From Prolixibacteraceae bacterium (GTDB taxonomy: Bacteria; Bacteroidota; Bacteroidia; Bacteroidales; Prolixibacteraceae): a stretch of DNA of 61,610 nucleotides. The position numbers and the translations under genes were made by a program. The DNA is taken from positions 39,948-101,557 of the forward strand of contig DMSQ01000094.1 of the NCBI GenBank assembly GCA_003457135.1, given 5' to 3'. The stretch's first letter is position 1. Each line of letters starts with the position of its first letter. Of this stretch, positions 1-8,022 are shown piece by piece. The notes below the pieces were generated by a model. That model was not told the DNA's origin. It made no database searches and worked only from the letters and a program-made list of their open reading frames with translations.

Positions 1-471
1 TTCGGGAATTGCTGGTCGAAAATAAAAAGCGAAAATCCCCGGCTTAAGTTTTATCTGGCCGGAAGAAATGCGCCGGAATGGTTCGAGCGGATGATTAAAC
101 TCGATGGCGTTGAATACCTCGGCGAAATAAATGATGCCTACGATTTCATCAACTCCAAAGCAGTAATGGTAGTCCCACTCTTCTCCGGAAGCGGTATGCG
201 CATCAAAATCATTGAAGGGATGGCGCTTGGAAAACCCATTGTGACCACTGACATCGGAACTGAAGGCATTCCGACCGAAGACGGAAACAACATACTGATT
301 GCCAACAATGCAGATCAGTTTATTGAAGCCATAACCCGTTTGATTAATGATCGTACATTATCTGACCAAATCGGCAAAAATGCCATCGGCTTTATTCAGG
401 AAAAATATGACAATTTATCGCAGGCCGGCGCTTTGGTCGAATTTTACAGGAACCACATTCACTCTAAATAA
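1..471 (+). CDS. Glycosyltransferase family 4, C-terminal part (5' end outside window)
   Basis: The frame is open from base 1, so the true start lies upstream; the visible part is about 156 residues. It has the second Rossmann half of a GT-B retaining glycosyltransferase. The segment VPLFSGSGMRIKIIEGMALG carries the EX7E-type nucleotide-sugar region, followed by KPIVTTDIGTEGI and a C-terminal helix. Family knowledge suggests transfer of a sugar from a nucleotide donor during capsule, O-antigen or exopolysaccharide assembly on the cytoplasmic face. The membrane GT2 gene begins 4 bases downstream, so the two are probably one transcription unit. The sugar and acceptor cannot be read from this fragment. 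Confidence 0.85.
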   Translation, partial: FGNCWSKIKSENPRLKFYLAGRNAPEWFERMIKLDGVEYLGEINDAYDFINSKAVMVVPLFSGSGMRIKIIEGMALGKPIVTTDIGTEGIPTEDGNNILIANNADQFIEAITRLINDRTLSDQIGKNAIGFIQEKYDNLSQAGALVEFYRNHIHSK

Positions 472-475
472 GTAA

Positions 476-1681
476 ATGCCTTTGAACCACATGGCGGAAA
501 TAATATTTTGGATATCAGGATTTATCATTTTTTACGCCTACGGTGGATACGGGATATTTTTGTTCATTTTCCTGAAAACAAGAAGTTTATTCGGGTCAAC
601 TAAAATTGTTTCAGATCCTTTTTTCGAAGAAAGCCTTCCTGAAGTTTGCCTAATCATTGCAGCCTATAACGAAAAAGATTACGTTGACCAGAAAATAAAA
701 AATTCGCTTTCGCTTATTTATCCTCCTGAAAAGCTTTCCATTATTTGGATTAACGACGGTTCGGACGATGGAACTCCTGAATTGGTTGCACGTTATCCGG
801 AAGTAATTTTGTTGCATAACCCGCAGCGAAGCGGTAAAATTGAGGGGATGAACCGGGGAGTTGAGCATTCTGTCGCGCCAATCCTCCTATTTACCGATGC
901 GAATACCATGCTCTCGCCCAATTCTTTAATGGCTGTCATGCGCCATTTTCAGGATAGAACGGTTGGTTGCGTAGCTGGAGAAAAACAGTTTTACAAATAC
1001 AAAAACCAACCTGTTGCCGCAGTTGGCGAAGGATTTTACTGGAAAATCGAATCGTGGCTTAAACAACTCGATTACCAGTTTTACAGCGCCATTGGCGCAA
1101 CAGGCGAGCTTTTTGCCATCCGCCGTGAACTGTTTCAGCGGGTTGAACCCGACACGCTACTCGACGATTTTATGATTTCGATGCGGGTAACCCTGCAAGG
1201 TTTTCGTGTCGCTTACGAACCGACAGCAATTGCTTCTGAAAATGGTTCATCCAATATTAGGGAGGAACTCAAACGTAAAGTCCGTATTGCTGCGGGGAGT
1301 TATCAATCACTACTTCGCCTGAAAAAACTGCTTAATCCGTTTTTTAACACAAAATTGTTTTTTCAATATATCTCGCACAAAGTGTTACGTTGGACACTGG
1401 CGCCTCTCGCTTTGATCAGTTTGCTTGTTTCAACTGTTTTAATACTGGGAAGTCAGCAACAAATATCCGCATATTCAGTCTATTACCTTGCATTTTACTT
1501 GCAGGCAATGTTTTATGGCCTTGTTCTATTCGGTCTGCTCACTCAAAGCAACCCGGTGCGGATCAAATTCATCTATTCTCCGTTTTATTTCGTGGCCATG
1601 AACTTTGCCATGTTCAAAGGTTTCGTCCGCTTCCTGAAAGGCAGGCAGTCGGTACTTTGGGAAAAATCGAAAAGGGCATAA
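476..1681 (+). CDS. Membrane-bound glycosyltransferase family 2
   Basis: 401 residues. An N-terminal membrane helix (about 8-30) precedes a GT-A domain. It shows IAAYNEKDYV, then NDGSDDGT, then the metal-binding FTDAN motif, a DD pair in LLDDFMISMRV, and a basic RKVRIAAG stretch where processive enzymes carry QxxRW. Three to four hydrophobic helices follow (about 300-385). This is the architecture of inverting synthases such as the BcsA/IcaA/ExoA type, which elongate or initiate an extracellular glycan at the inner membrane. The start is 4 bases after the GT4 stop, so the two are likely co-transcribed. The product is unknown; QxxRW is not clearly present, so processivity is uncertain. Confidence 0.85.
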   Translation: MPLNHMAEIIFWISGFIIFYAYGGYGIFLFIFLKTRSLFGSTKIVSDPFFEESLPEVCLIIAAYNEKDYVDQKIKNSLSLIYPPEKLSIIWINDGSDDGTPELVARYPEVILLHNPQRSGKIEGMNRGVEHSVAPILLFTDANTMLSPNSLMAVMRHFQDRTVGCVAGEKQFYKYKNQPVAAVGEGFYWKIESWLKQLDYQFYSAIGATGELFAIRRELFQRVEPDTLLDDFMISMRVTLQGFRVAYEPTAIASENGSSNIREELKRKVRIAAGSYQSLLRLKKLLNPFFNTKLFFQYISHKVLRWTLAPLALISLLVSTVLILGSQQQISAYSVYYLAFYLQAMFYGLVLFGLLTQSNPVRIKFIYSPFYFVAMNFAMFKGFVRFLKGRQSVLWEKSKRA

Positions 1682-1717
1682 GAATGCTATTTCACCTTTC
1701 TTGTCGATATTTTTAGC

Positions 1718-1725
1718 TAATTTTG
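1718..1725 (+). promoter_or_regulatory. Bacteroidota -7 box upstream of ribBA
   Basis: TAATTTTG matches the TAnnTTTG -7 consensus of the Bacteroidota primary sigma factor. It lies 28 bases before the ribBA ATG. A weak TTG-type -33 element may lie around 1697-1703. No FMN riboswitch fold is apparent in the short leader. Confidence 0.5.
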
Positions 1726-1753
1726 CCGCCGTATTTGAAAATCATTTGCTGAA

Positions 1754-2980
1754 ATGAACGAAATAAAATTTAATACCATCCCCGAGGCTATTGAAGACAT
1801 CCAAAACGGAAAGTTAATCATTGTGGTTGACGACGAGGACCGTGAAAATGAAGGTGATTTTATAGCTGCTGCCGAGAAAGTAACTCCTGAAATGGTCAAC
1901 TTTATAACCAAACATGGCAGGGGGCTTGTTTGCGCGCCACTCACCGAAGAACGTTGCGATGAGTTGGAACTTGATTTGATGGTCGGAAAAAATACCTCAT
2001 CGCACGAAACTCCTTTTACCGTTTCGGTTGATCTTTTAGGATATGGTTGTACAACCGGCATTTCGGCCAGCGACCGTGCAAAAACGCTGAATGCTTTAGC
2101 TAATCCTGAACTGAAACCTGATGAACTCGGCCGTCCGGGACATATTTTCCCGCTCAGGGCACGAAGCCGCGGCGTACTGCGTCGTGCAGGCCATACCGAA
2201 GCCGTTGTTGATCTGACACGAATGGCAGGTTTGACCCCAGCTGGTGTGCTCATCGAAATCATGAACGACGATGGCACCATGGCGCGCCTGCCCGATTTGA
2301 TGAAAATTGCCCGGCATTTTAATCTGAAAATCATTTCAATCAAAGATCTGATCACCTACCGCTTGCAAAGCGAAAGTTTGATTGAACGTGGCGATGAAGT
2401 CTTCCTGCCAACAAAAAACGGAATTTTCAGGATTATTCCTTTTAAGCAACTTTCGAATGGAGTGGAACACATTGCATTAATCAAAGGTGAATGGACTCCT
2501 GAGGAACCGATTCTGGTAAGGGTACATTCTTCGTGTATGACCGGCGATATTTTCGGTTCGATGCGCTGCGAATGCGGGGAACAGCTCGAACATGCCATGA
2601 AACTGATTGAAAAGGAAGGGAAAGGGGTCGTTGTTTATATGCAGCAGGAAGGTCGCGGGATTGGGCTGATGAATAAAATTGCAGCCTATAAACTTCAGGA
2701 CGAGGGTATGGATACCATAGAGGCAAACATCCATCTCGGATTTGATGCCGACGAACGCGACTATGGTGTTGGCGCACAGATTCTAAGAAGCCTTGGAGTT
2801 TCAAAAATGCGTTTAATTACCAATAATCCGGTTAAACGGGTTGGCATCGAAGGCTTCAACCTGGAAGTCGTTTCAACTGTCAATATTGAAATTGAACCCA
2901 ACGAATTCAATCAGGCCTATCTGAAAACCAAACGCGACCGGATGGGGCACCACCTGCTGAATTTCAAATACGACAAATAA
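1754..2980 (+). CDS. ribBA: Bifunctional DHBP synthase / GTP cyclohydrolase II
   Basis: 408 residues, the usual length of the fused enzyme. Residues 1-200 are 3,4-dihydroxy-2-butanone-4-phosphate synthase, with the acidic motif DDEDRENEGDF at 26-36 and HGRGLVCAPL. Residues from about 207 are GTP cyclohydrolase II, with zinc ligands C261, C272 and C274 (CMTGDIFGSMRCEC) and the catalytic QQEGRGIGL motif. The enzyme converts ribulose 5-phosphate and GTP into the two riboflavin precursors in the cytoplasm. Both active sites look complete. The small DUF5522-like gene follows after only 4 bases and is probably co-transcribed. No other rib gene is in the window. Confidence 0.96.
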   Translation: MNEIKFNTIPEAIEDIQNGKLIIVVDDEDRENEGDFIAAAEKVTPEMVNFITKHGRGLVCAPLTEERCDELELDLMVGKNTSSHETPFTVSVDLLGYGCTTGISASDRAKTLNALANPELKPDELGRPGHIFPLRARSRGVLRRAGHTEAVVDLTRMAGLTPAGVLIEIMNDDGTMARLPDLMKIARHFNLKIISIKDLITYRLQSESLIERGDEVFLPTKNGIFRIIPFKQLSNGVEHIALIKGEWTPEEPILVRVHSSCMTGDIFGSMRCECGEQLEHAMKLIEKEGKGVVVYMQQEGRGIGLMNKIAAYKLQDEGMDTIEANIHLGFDADERDYGVGAQILRSLGVSKMRLITNNPVKRVGIEGFNLEVVSTVNIEIEPNEFNQAYLKTKRDRMGHHLLNFKYDK

Positions 2981-2984
2981 AGTG

Positions 2985-3203
2985 ATGGGAATGTTCGACG
3001 ATCTGTTTGATTCGGGCTATGGCGAACAAACAGTGGAAGGGATTGATTACACCATTAGCCCGCAAGGTTACAGGATTATGACCGAATTATACCTGGTCAA
3101 ACGTGGATACTGTTGTTCAAATGGCTGTCTGAATTGCCCATACTCGCCAAAAGCAGTAAAAGGCAACCGAAAACTTCGTCCTGAACTCCAAAATAAATAT
3201 TAA
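2985..3203 (+). CDS. Small DUF5522-like cysteine-rich protein
   Basis: 72 residues from ATG at 2985; a GTG at 2982 and an ATG at 2991 are alternatives. The conserved core is YTISPQGYRIMTELYLVKRG followed by the cysteine cluster CCSNGCLNCPY, which looks like a metal or Fe-S site. I recognise this as the small DUF5522 type that is widespread in Bacteroidota and of unknown function. It follows ribBA by 4 bases and ends at a strong terminator. A role linked to flavin synthesis is only a guess from position. Confidence 0.75.
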   Translation: MGMFDDLFDSGYGEQTVEGIDYTISPQGYRIMTELYLVKRGYCCSNGCLNCPYSPKAVKGNRKLRPELQNKY

Positions 3204-3251
3204 ATAAAAAGCAGAAACCAGGCAATTAATAACTACCTGTTTCTGCTTTTT
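3204..3251. terminator. Bidirectional intrinsic terminator
   Basis: The stem GCAGAAACCAGG (from 3211) pairs with CCTGTTTCTGC (from 3236) with one bulged base. It is flanked by an A-run on the left and a T-run on the right. It lies between convergent genes and should stop transcription from both sides. Confidence 0.85.
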
Positions 3252-3277
3252 ATATCGAAAAAAATCCCAGACAGATC

Positions 3278-3589
3278 TTACAATGCTGTTGAAACCACAC
3301 TATTTTCTTCGCCAAAACTATTGGTTACAAAATATTCTGCCTGAGGGTCGTTCATCCAAACCGACCCGTTAATCAAATATCGGAATTGGTAATCTTTACC
3401 TGTTTCCAATTCAAGAATAGCAGTAAAGTCTTTAGTCTTCAAGGCTGTCATAGGCTCAGAAGATTTATCCCAATTGTTGAAATCCCCAAGCAACTGAACT
3501 GTATTTGCTCCTGAAGCATTTGCAGCATCTAACCGGAATGAAACCTTGCATAGCGGTTTTGATTTTAAAAATTGTTTTTTTAAGCTCAT
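3278..3589 (-). CDS. Isolated glycogen-binding (CBM48/AMPK-type) domain protein
   Basis: 103 residues from MSLKKQF at 3589; an upstream in-frame ATG at 3628 would add 13 unconvincing residues. Almost the whole protein is one CBM48-like beta-sandwich: VSFRLDA, then VQLLGDFNNWDK, then a pattern ending YQFRYLINGSVWMNDPQA. The LGDFNNW and YQFRYL motifs are typical of AMPK-beta and isoamylase N-terminal domains that bind alpha-glucans. There is no catalytic domain and no signal peptide, so it is probably a cytoplasmic glycogen-binding adaptor. The partner is unknown. Confidence 0.85.
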   Translation of the reverse strand: MSLKKQFLKSKPLCKVSFRLDAANASGANTVQLLGDFNNWDKSSEPMTALKTKDFTAILELETGKDYQFRYLINGSVWMNDPQAEYFVTNSFGEENSVVSTAL

Positions 3590-3862
3590 CGTATAAGTAT
3601 TAAATTCAAGTTTAATATGAAGCGTCAAAAATACCTAAAGCATTCAGGTAAATCAGCCTAAATTACTGTGTACAAATTATTTAGCATTATATTGACATTA
3701 ATTTAACCTTACAAAACAGTAACTCGTTGAATTTCAGTGCATACGTCAAAACGGCATCTTTGTTAACACAAGTTTAAGTGTTTCATGTATAACGCAATTT
3801 TTTCACGATCCATGCTTTATTGGTCTTTCCCAGATTCCTGTTTCCTATTTCCTATAATGGCT

Positions 3863-3870
3863 TATCTTTG
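3863..3870 (+). promoter_or_regulatory. -7 box of fmt promoter
   Basis: TATCTTTG fits TAnnTTTG. It ends only 12 bases before the fmt ATG, so the transcript would be nearly leaderless. The stretch just upstream (3826-3856) stutters on TTCC words. No clear -33 element was found. Confidence 0.45.
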
Positions 3871-3882
3871 TAATAAAAAACA

Positions 3883-4860
3883 ATGTATCCGAAAGATATC
3901 CGCATCGTATTCATGGGAACTCCCGATTTTGCTATTGAGAGTCTGAAAGCTTTAGTCGAAAAAGGATATCAGGTTGTTGGTGTAATTACAGCTCCTGATA
4001 AGCCCGCAGGCCGTGGCCGTCAATTGAGCGAATCAGCCGTTAAGCAATATGCCGTACAGCAGAATTTGAAAATAATCCAGCCTGAAAAACTGAAAAGTCC
4101 GGAGTTTATTGCCGAATTGGAAAGTTTGAAAGCCGATTTACAGATCGTAGTTGCATTTCGTATGTTGCCCGAGATAGTTTGGAACATGCCGCCACTTGGC
4201 ACATTTAACCTCCATGCTTCCCTCCTGCCTCAATACCGTGGCGCCGCTCCGCTAAACTGGGCAATCATCAACGGTGAAACAGAAACAGGCGTCACTACTT
4301 TTTTGCTGTCACACGAAATAGACACCGGACAGATAATTTTTCAGGAAAAGGTACCCATTGGGGATAATGATACGGTTGGCGATCTGCACGACCGAATGAT
4401 GGAAATTGGCGCCAATCTGGTATTAAAAACTGTTGACGCCCTGGCTGAAGGAAATATTCAGCCTATTGATCAGGATGAACTGATTGATGTCCCTGACAGA
4501 ATCAAGCAAGCTCCAAAGATATTTAAAGATGATTGTCGCATTGACTGGACCAGAGATACTGAGTCGGTCAGAAACCTTATTCGTGGGCTTTCGCCTTATC
4601 CGGCAGCATGGATGGAGTTGGTTCATCCTGAAAAACAGGAATTGCTCAGTGCAAAAATTTATGCCGCCATTCCGGATCATTCCAGTTTACCGGCAGCTCC
4701 CGGAACCATTCAAACCGATGGTAAAAAATTCCTGAAAATAGCCTGTCCCGATGGTTGGCTGTCGGTTACAGATATTCAGCTTTCAGGAAAGAAACGGATG
4801 AAAACGGATGAGCTTTTGCGGGGATTTCATGATTTCGGAGAATGGCGAGTGAAAATGTAA
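3883..4860 (+). CDS. fmt: Methionyl-tRNA formyltransferase
   Basis: 325 residues, the usual length. It transfers the formyl group of 10-formyl-tetrahydrofolate to initiator Met-tRNA in the cytoplasm. The N-terminal Rossmann domain begins RIVFMGTPDFA. Catalytic residues are visible as N109 and H111 in FNLHASLLPQYRGAAP and D147 in SHEIDTGQ. The C-terminal OB-like tRNA-binding domain (from about 205) carries IRGLSPYPAAW. It stands alone, with its own promoter, and converges on the next gene across a repeat-derived terminator. Confidence 0.97.
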   Translation: MYPKDIRIVFMGTPDFAIESLKALVEKGYQVVGVITAPDKPAGRGRQLSESAVKQYAVQQNLKIIQPEKLKSPEFIAELESLKADLQIVVAFRMLPEIVWNMPPLGTFNLHASLLPQYRGAAPLNWAIINGETETGVTTFLLSHEIDTGQIIFQEKVPIGDNDTVGDLHDRMMEIGANLVLKTVDALAEGNIQPIDQDELIDVPDRIKQAPKIFKDDCRIDWTRDTESVRNLIRGLSPYPAAWMELVHPEKQELLSAKIYAAIPDHSSLPAAPGTIQTDGKKFLKIACPDGWLSVTDIQLSGKKRMKTDELLRGFHDFGEWRVKM

Positions 4861-4861
4861 A

Positions 4862-4925
4862 AGGTCCAAAGTCCGAAGACGGAAGTTTTTTTTGCTTCGG
4901 ACTTCGGACTTCGGTCTCCGATCTT
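4862..4925. repeat. Stuttering CTTCGGACTTCGG palindrome (family 1)
   Basis: Words GTCCGAAG and GACGGAAG on the left, an eight-base T-run in the middle, then repeated CTTCGGACTTCGGACTTCGG on the right. The arms are inverted copies, so the transcript folds on either strand. It separates convergent genes and probably terminates both. A second copy of the same words lies at 19973-20009. Confidence 0.7.
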
Positions 4926-4927
4926 CC

Positions 4928-5320
4928 CTACTTCTTCTTGCTGAAATTCACAATCAAAAAATAGACGATAAACCCGAACGAAATGGAAACCAACTCAATT
5001 CCAAATGGGAGCAAACTGTTTTCCATAAAATTGCGATGACTGCTTTCGTAATAGTCTCCGTTGCCAAGTTCCGGGCTCATCTGGTTAATGATAATGAATC
5101 CGATACCGGCAAAGAAAGCTACCAAACCCCATTTTAGCGAAGGATATTTGTTGGCTTCCTGATTTTCGGTAGTTACCGAAGCAACTTTTTGATCAAGAAT
5201 GCCGGCATTTTCAAAATGACCAGCCTTAATGATTTTTCTTTTCAACAAAAAATCAGTAAAACTTTTAAAAATTTGGAAAATTCCAAAAAATACAACAGCT
5301 GCCATTAATACTTCATTCAT
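4928..5320 (-). CDS. Small membrane protein, possibly DUF6249-like
   Basis: 130 residues from MNEVLMAAVV at 5320; longer in-frame starts run into the duplicated sigma sequence and are unlikely. Three hydrophobic stretches are visible: about 5-22, LKWGLVAFFAGIGFIIIN in the middle, and a C-terminal FGIELVSISFGFIVYFLIV ending in KKK. Proteins of this kind often accompany ECF sigma genes in Bacteroidota, and this one originally faced the sigma operon now at 6938. The family name is tentative and no function is claimed. Confidence 0.65.
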   Translation of the reverse strand: MNEVLMAAVVFFGIFQIFKSFTDFLLKRKIIKAGHFENAGILDQKVASVTTENQEANKYPSLKWGLVAFFAGIGFIIINQMSPELGNGDYYESSHRNFMENSLLPFGIELVSISFGFIVYFLIVNFSKKK

Positions 5321-5418
5321 AATTTTCAGTTTTAAGTGTTTGTATGATGTGACATCAGGAGCTTCGGAAATGTTGCAGCTATACTCGGTTTTTTCTGGAA
5401 AAATTATTGGTACTTTAT

Positions 5419-5490
5419 GCAACATTTAAGCGAAAAGCGTTGTCAAACTGAATTAATTAACCATATTTTAAACGGAAATATGAATGCCTT
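5419..5490 (+). pseudogene. Duplicated, dead 5' end of the ECF sigma gene
   Basis: Bases 5419-5490 are a diverged copy of 6901-6990. They share GCAACATTTA, TTGTCAAAC, TGAATTAATTAACCA and CGGAAATATGAATGCCTT in the same order. An 18-base stretch containing the start codon is missing here. Read in frame it gives ELINHILNGNMNAL against ELINQILSGNMNAF in the functional gene, then it stops. This marks the left edge of the segment that carries the ATPase gene. Confidence 0.85.
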
Positions 5491-5616
5491 AATTTGTAAA
5501 AAAGCCAAACAGATACAAACAGGACAGAACAACTGAATAATTGCAAAACAACAAATAATTTGTAAATAATTTCGGTTACACCAGAATATTGTGCAAATTT
5601 GAATAAATATTCGGTT

Positions 5617-6885
5617 ATGACAGAAAATATTACAGCAATTGCAAAGTTTAACTTTTGGAACGGGAATAAGCTCGATTTAGGATTTGAACGTAAAGAATAC
5701 CTTGAAAAGGTAACCCGTTTTTCAGGAAACAGGCTTATAAAGGTATTGGTTGGGCAAAGGCGTACAGGGAAAAGTTATCTTCTACGCCAGATTGTAGGCC
5801 AGGTGATTCAGTCAGGTGTGCCACCTCAAAATACTTTATACATTAATAAAGAATTTGTCGAATTTGACTTTTTGACGGATTATAAAGCATTGGCTTCGTT
5901 AGTTGATGCCTACAAAGCAGATCTCAAACCGGTTGGAAAAGTCTATTTATTTTTAGACGAGATTCAAACTATTGAGGGGTGGGAACGGCTTGTTGATTCT
6001 TATTCGCAGGATTTTGCTGATTCGTACGAATTGTATATCAGTGGATCCAATTCTCAAATGCTATCAGGCGAATTAGCAACGCTATTGTCGGGTCGCTATG
6101 TATCTTTTCAGATATATCCATTCAGCTTCCCTGAATTTTGTGAATTCAAACAAGTGGAACAATCAAAAATATCGTATCTCGATTATTTACAAACAGGAGC
6201 TTTGCCCGAATTATTTCACTTGCCTGAGCCTGAAACCAAGAGACATTATGTGTCGGCAATAAAAGACACCGTGCTTCTGCGCGATATCATTCAAAGATAT
6301 AACATCAAGGATGCCAAATTATTGGAAGATATTTTTGTGTATTTGGTAAATAATGCCTCAACCCTTGTGTCGATAAGCAATATCGTGAATTATTTCCAGT
6401 CGAAAAACCGAAAAACCAATTACGAAACTGTAGCAAATTACATTTTGTATATTGAAAACACTTTTTTGGTTCATCGTACCGAACGTTACAATATTAAAGG
6501 CAAGGAAATTGTGTCAGGAACATACAAATTTTATATTAACGATCTGGCATTTAAAAATTACCTCTATTCAGGTTTTGGTTATGGCATTAGCTATTTGCTC
6601 GAAAATGCGGTATTTCTGCAAATTCGCCAAGCCGGATACGAGGTTTTTGTGGGTGCAACGAGAAAAGGGGAAATAGATTTTGTAGCAAAAAAGGCAGACC
6701 ATATACTCTACTTTCAAGTTACCTATTTGCTTGCCGACGAACAAACTGTTAAACGTGAATACGGGGCATTTAATTCAATCAATGATAATTATGAAAAGTT
6801 TGTTGTATCGCTTGATGATATAGAGTTTCCTTCCAATGCCGGAATAAAACATATTCAAGCATGGAAATTGGAAGGGTTGTTATAA
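5617..6885 (+). CDS. AAA-family ATPase with DUF4143 domain
   Basis: 422 residues from ATG at 5617 (a TTG at 5599 would add six). Walker A is VGQRRTGKSYLLRQ, Walker B is VYLFLDEIQ, and a sensor-like ELYISGSNSQML follows. The C-terminal DUF4143 region ends with GEIDFVAKK and YFQVTY, which resembles a degenerate PD-(D/E)xK core. Such ATPases are abundant, often multicopy, in Bacteroidota; their cellular role is not established. The gene lies between two copies of the sigma gene 5' end, which indicates that it was inserted into an older divergent locus. Confidence 0.88.
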   Translation: MTENITAIAKFNFWNGNKLDLGFERKEYLEKVTRFSGNRLIKVLVGQRRTGKSYLLRQIVGQVIQSGVPPQNTLYINKEFVEFDFLTDYKALASLVDAYKADLKPVGKVYLFLDEIQTIEGWERLVDSYSQDFADSYELYISGSNSQMLSGELATLLSGRYVSFQIYPFSFPEFCEFKQVEQSKISYLDYLQTGALPELFHLPEPETKRHYVSAIKDTVLLRDIIQRYNIKDAKLLEDIFVYLVNNASTLVSISNIVNYFQSKNRKTNYETVANYILYIENTFLVHRTERYNIKGKEIVSGTYKFYINDLAFKNYLYSGFGYGISYLLENAVFLQIRQAGYEVFVGATRKGEIDFVAKKADHILYFQVTYLLADEQTVKREYGAFNSINDNYEKFVVSLDDIEFPSNAGIKHIQAWKLEGLL

Positions 6886-6900
6886 AATTCAGAAATTAGT

Positions 6901-6990
6901 GCAACATTTAATCTGAAATTGTTGTCAAACTTCAAGTATGAACGATTCTGAATTAATTAACCAGATATTAAGCGGAAATATGAATGCCTT
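6901..6990 (+). repeat. Intact copy of the duplicated sigma 5' segment
   Basis: This segment covers the leader and first codons of the sigma gene. It is repeated in damaged form at 5419-5490. The two copies flank the ATPase gene in direct orientation. At 72 and 90 bases they are much longer than a usual target-site duplication, so segmental duplication is more likely than simple transposition. Confidence 0.8.
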
Positions 6991-7519
6991 TACGTTTTTG
7001 GTTAACCGCTACCAGAAACTGGTGGTTCATATTACAGGCCGGTTAATTCAGCGTCAGGATGAGTTGGAAGATGTCTGTCAGGATGTATTTCTTAAGGTAT
7101 TTCAAAACCTGGGAAAGTACCGGAACGAGTGTAAATTATCAACCTGGATTGCCACTATAGCCTACAATACCAGTATCAATTACCTTCGTAAATTTAAAAA
7201 AGGCGATGAGGTTAATCCTGATGATTCGGCGGTATTGCGAAACCTGACAGAATATAAGTCAAACGATTTTGAGAGGACAGATTTACATCGGTACATTCGG
7301 GATCAGATTGAATTACTACCTGTTCATTATCGTACTGTGCTGACTTTGTATTATCTGGAAGAGTTTTCGTATCAGGAGATTGAACAAATAACTGATATGC
7401 CCGAAGGAACAGTAAAGAGTTACCTGTTCAGGGCAAAAGCACTTTTAAAGGAAAAGCTTAAAATTGTGGTTGATGAAGACAGTTTAAAATTAGTGAAGGA
7501 GATTAGCAATGAAAAATGA
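6938..7519 (+). CDS. ECF-type RNA polymerase sigma factor
   Basis: 193 residues. Sigma region 2 spans about 14-90, with ELEDVCQDVFLKVFQNL and the -10-recognition part STWIATIAYNTSINYLRK. Region 4 (about 130-180) has LPVHYRTVLTLYYLEEFSYQ and a helix-turn-helix ending GTVKSYLFRAKALL. Region 3 is absent, as in ECF factors. It directs RNA polymerase to an unknown regulon. The next gene overlaps its end by 11 bases, so translational coupling to a small membrane protein is likely. Confidence 0.93.
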   Translation: MNDSELINQILSGNMNAFTFLVNRYQKLVVHITGRLIQRQDELEDVCQDVFLKVFQNLGKYRNECKLSTWIATIAYNTSINYLRKFKKGDEVNPDDSAVLRNLTEYKSNDFERTDLHRYIRDQIELLPVHYRTVLTLYYLEEFSYQEIEQITDMPEGTVKSYLFRAKALLKEKLKIVVDEDSLKLVKEISNEK

Positions 7520-7856
7520 AGAACTGGATCATATTATAGAAAAATCGTTCAGGACTGAACCTGGATTTCACCTGTCAACTGATTTTGCGCAAAAGGTGGT
7601 ATTTACCGTGGTTCGTCGGGAACAATGGAAAACCGATTTACGTGAATATCTTTATCTGATGGGTGTACTTTTATCTCTGCTTGCACTGGTTTCCGGCTTT
7701 TTTTATTTTGTTGACAAGGATTTTGTTCTTAAAACATTCGCCTTCCTTACTTCAAATATAGTCCCTGTAATTTCAGTTGTATTTATCCTGAACTTTATTT
7801 TTTTTGCCGATAAAGTACTTTTACGGCTGCTTTTTAGCCGATGGAGTAAAACCTAA
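7509..7856 (+). CDS. Small two-helix membrane protein coupled to the sigma factor
   Basis: 115 residues. About 45 polar N-terminal residues are followed by two membrane helices (about 47-67 and 78-100) and a basic tail. The start overlaps the sigma gene by 11 bases. The soluble N-terminus plus membrane anchor and the coupling suggest a regulator of the sigma factor, possibly anti-sigma-like. No zinc-binding HxxxCxxC motif is present, so this is not a classical ZAS anti-sigma factor. The function is inferred from position only. Confidence 0.75.
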   Translation: MKNEELDHIIEKSFRTEPGFHLSTDFAQKVVFTVVRREQWKTDLREYLYLMGVLLSLLALVSGFFYFVDKDFVLKTFAFLTSNIVPVISVVFILNFIFFADKVLLRLLFSRWSKT

Positions 7857-7858
7857 AA

Positions 7859-7890
7859 GCCTCCCCCTGTACCCTCCAATAGAGGGGTGA
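7859..7890. repeat. G/C-rich palindrome (family 4), copy 1
   Basis: CTCCCCCTGTACCCTCCAAT followed by AGAGGGGTGA. It has the same C-run, spacer, G-run layout as six other copies in the window. It lies directly after the membrane-protein stop codon. Confidence 0.6.
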
Positions 7891-7943
7891 AAAAAAATAA
7901 ACATAGCGAAATTTCCACATTGGATTTTTGAAAATTTGCTCTT

Positions 7944-8022
7944 AAAGATTAATTTTTTCAGAACTGTCGGTGACCAAACTCCCTTCCCAATTTTGGGGAA
8001 GGGATGGGGATGGGGCTTACCT
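7944..8022 (+). repeat. G/C-rich palindrome (family 4), copy 2, with conserved flank
   Basis: TTTTTTCAGAACT, a short spacer, then AACTCCCTTCCC and GGGGAAGGGATGGGGATGGG. The same flank and core occur in reverse orientation at about 40313-40368. The element is therefore longer than its palindrome, roughly 60-80 bases. The hairpin abuts the glucosaminidase stop codon. Confidence 0.65.
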
